From CAVORB01 sp963736235 (GTDB lineage: Bacteria; Pseudomonadota; Gammaproteobacteria; Chromatiales; Chromatiaceae), in contig CAVTOR010000031.1 in NCBI GenBank assembly GCA_963736235.1, positions 62,001 to 126,000 on the forward strand: DNA of 64,000 nt, given 5' to 3'. Position 1 is the stretch's first letter, and the number at the start of each line of letters is the position of its first letter. The translations under genes and the position numbers were made by a program. Below the pieces are notes generated by a model. That model ran no database searches. It worked only from the letters and a program-made list of their open reading frames with translations, and was not told where the DNA came from. Below are positions 63,536-64,000 of the stretch, in pieces.

Positions 63536-64000
63536 ATGTCGCAGAACACAATACCGAAGCGCGCGGCCGCGCCTCGGGACCGGGAACCAGAGCAACTGCG
63601 AATCTTTGCCGCGCTGCTCGCCCACCCGGCGGAGGACGCTCTCGACGCCCTGCGCGACCTGCTCCCGCAGGCGCCATGGCTCGCTGACTGCATTGCGGAA
63701 CTCGAGGAGGTTACGCTCGAGCGCTGGCAGGGGGAGCACACGCGATTGTTCCTCAATGGTTGGCCCGCAACGGTGTGCCCGCCCTTCGAGTCCGCCTACC
63801 GTCAGGGGCAGATGGGCGGCACGAGCGCGGCGGCGTTGGCGAGCCTCTATCGCCGCGCCGGAGCTCCAGGCGGACGGGGCCCCACCAGACTACCTCGGAA
63901 CCATGTTGGAGTGTGCTGCTCGGCTCGCCGAGCAGGAGGACGGCGGGGAGTTGCTTCGGGAGCTCCAGGACGACCATCTCGGCCGCTGGGTGCCGCGCTT
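63536..64000 (+). CDS. TorD/DmsD-like molybdoenzyme chaperone, partial, one frameshift
   Basis: The N-terminal 155 or so codons of a TorD-family chaperone that inspects and protects the Tat-tagged Mo subunit until its cofactor is inserted. Diagnostic parts are EQLRIFAALLAHPAEDALDALRDLLP, RWQGEHTRLFLNGWPATVCPPFESAYRQGQMGG and, after a frame change near 63855, DGAPPDYLGTMLECAARLAEQE and DDHLGRWVPRF. The gene runs off the right edge. Its presence supports the Mo enzyme at 52027 as its client. Confidence 0.8.
   Translation, partial: MSQNTIPKRAAAPRDREPEQLRIFAALLAHPAEDALDALRDLLPQAPWLADCIAELEEVTLERWQGEHTRLFLNGWPATVCPPFESAYRQGQMGGTSAAALASLYRRAGAPGGRGPTRLPRNHVGVCCSARRAGGRRGVASGAPGRPSRPLGAAL

Overview
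The window is GC-rich, densely coded DNA that reads as a gammaproteobacterium, probably an anaerobic or sulfur-cycle lineage related to Chromatiales/Ectothiorhodospiraceae. This is inferred from an MltD-type transglycosylase, an IHF-beta-like protein, a birA-coaX operon beside tRNA-Thr, and a large molybdopterin/NrfD/cytochrome c respiratory cluster. No 16S rRNA or other decisive marker is present, so the lineage is an inference.

Region 1 (1-20 kb) is mostly chromosomal housekeeping and metabolism. It holds a murein transglycosylase, a REC-PAS-GGDEF-EAL c-di-GMP protein, an isoquinoline-oxidoreductase-like xanthine dehydrogenase family operon (small subunit, large subunit, XdhC, MocA), a DUF3179 protein, a frameshift-ridden FMN-binding glutamate-synthase-like gene, a bacteriohemerythrin, an HvfC relic, a small secreted repeat protein, a CAP-domain protein and a 1182-residue secreted CRTAC1/Calx-beta protein with three near-identical C-terminal repeats.

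Region 2 (20-47 kb) looks like an accessory region. It has many small exported proteins of unknown function, a tandemly duplicated Cache-domain gene, a complete group II intron, an IS66-family insertion with 8-bp target duplications that splits a CadC-like regulator, two decayed toxin-antitoxin modules and a DUF1353-S41 protease fusion. Three otherwise coherent reading frames here carry single in-frame TAG codons. The region ends at a tRNA-Thr(UGU) gene.

Region 3 (47-52 kb) returns to core genes on the minus strand: an M61 peptidase, birA, coaX and a membrane-anchored protein with about 30 Glu-Pro dipeptides encoded by a hexanucleotide repeat.

Region 4 (52-64 kb) is the most interesting part. 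An FNR-like box precedes a Tat-exported molybdopterin reductase/oxidase with its FeS subunit and NrfD membrane subunit. A long regulatory gap with three 13-bp palindromes follows. A second module then encodes a small Tat protein, a Tat-exported FeS protein, a second longer NrfD-type quinone-interacting protein and a multihaem cytochrome c. After this come a UbiE-like methyltransferase, two small paralogous class I cytochromes c and a TorD-like chaperone running off the window. Together they would pass electrons between the quinone pool, a periplasmic Mo active site and soluble cytochromes. The substrate cannot be read from the sequence.

Many genes in region 4 and the glutamate-synthase-like gene carry isolated single-base frameshifts, mostly apparent insertions, while codons between them stay conserved. 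I read these as probable sequencing or assembly errors rather than true gene decay.
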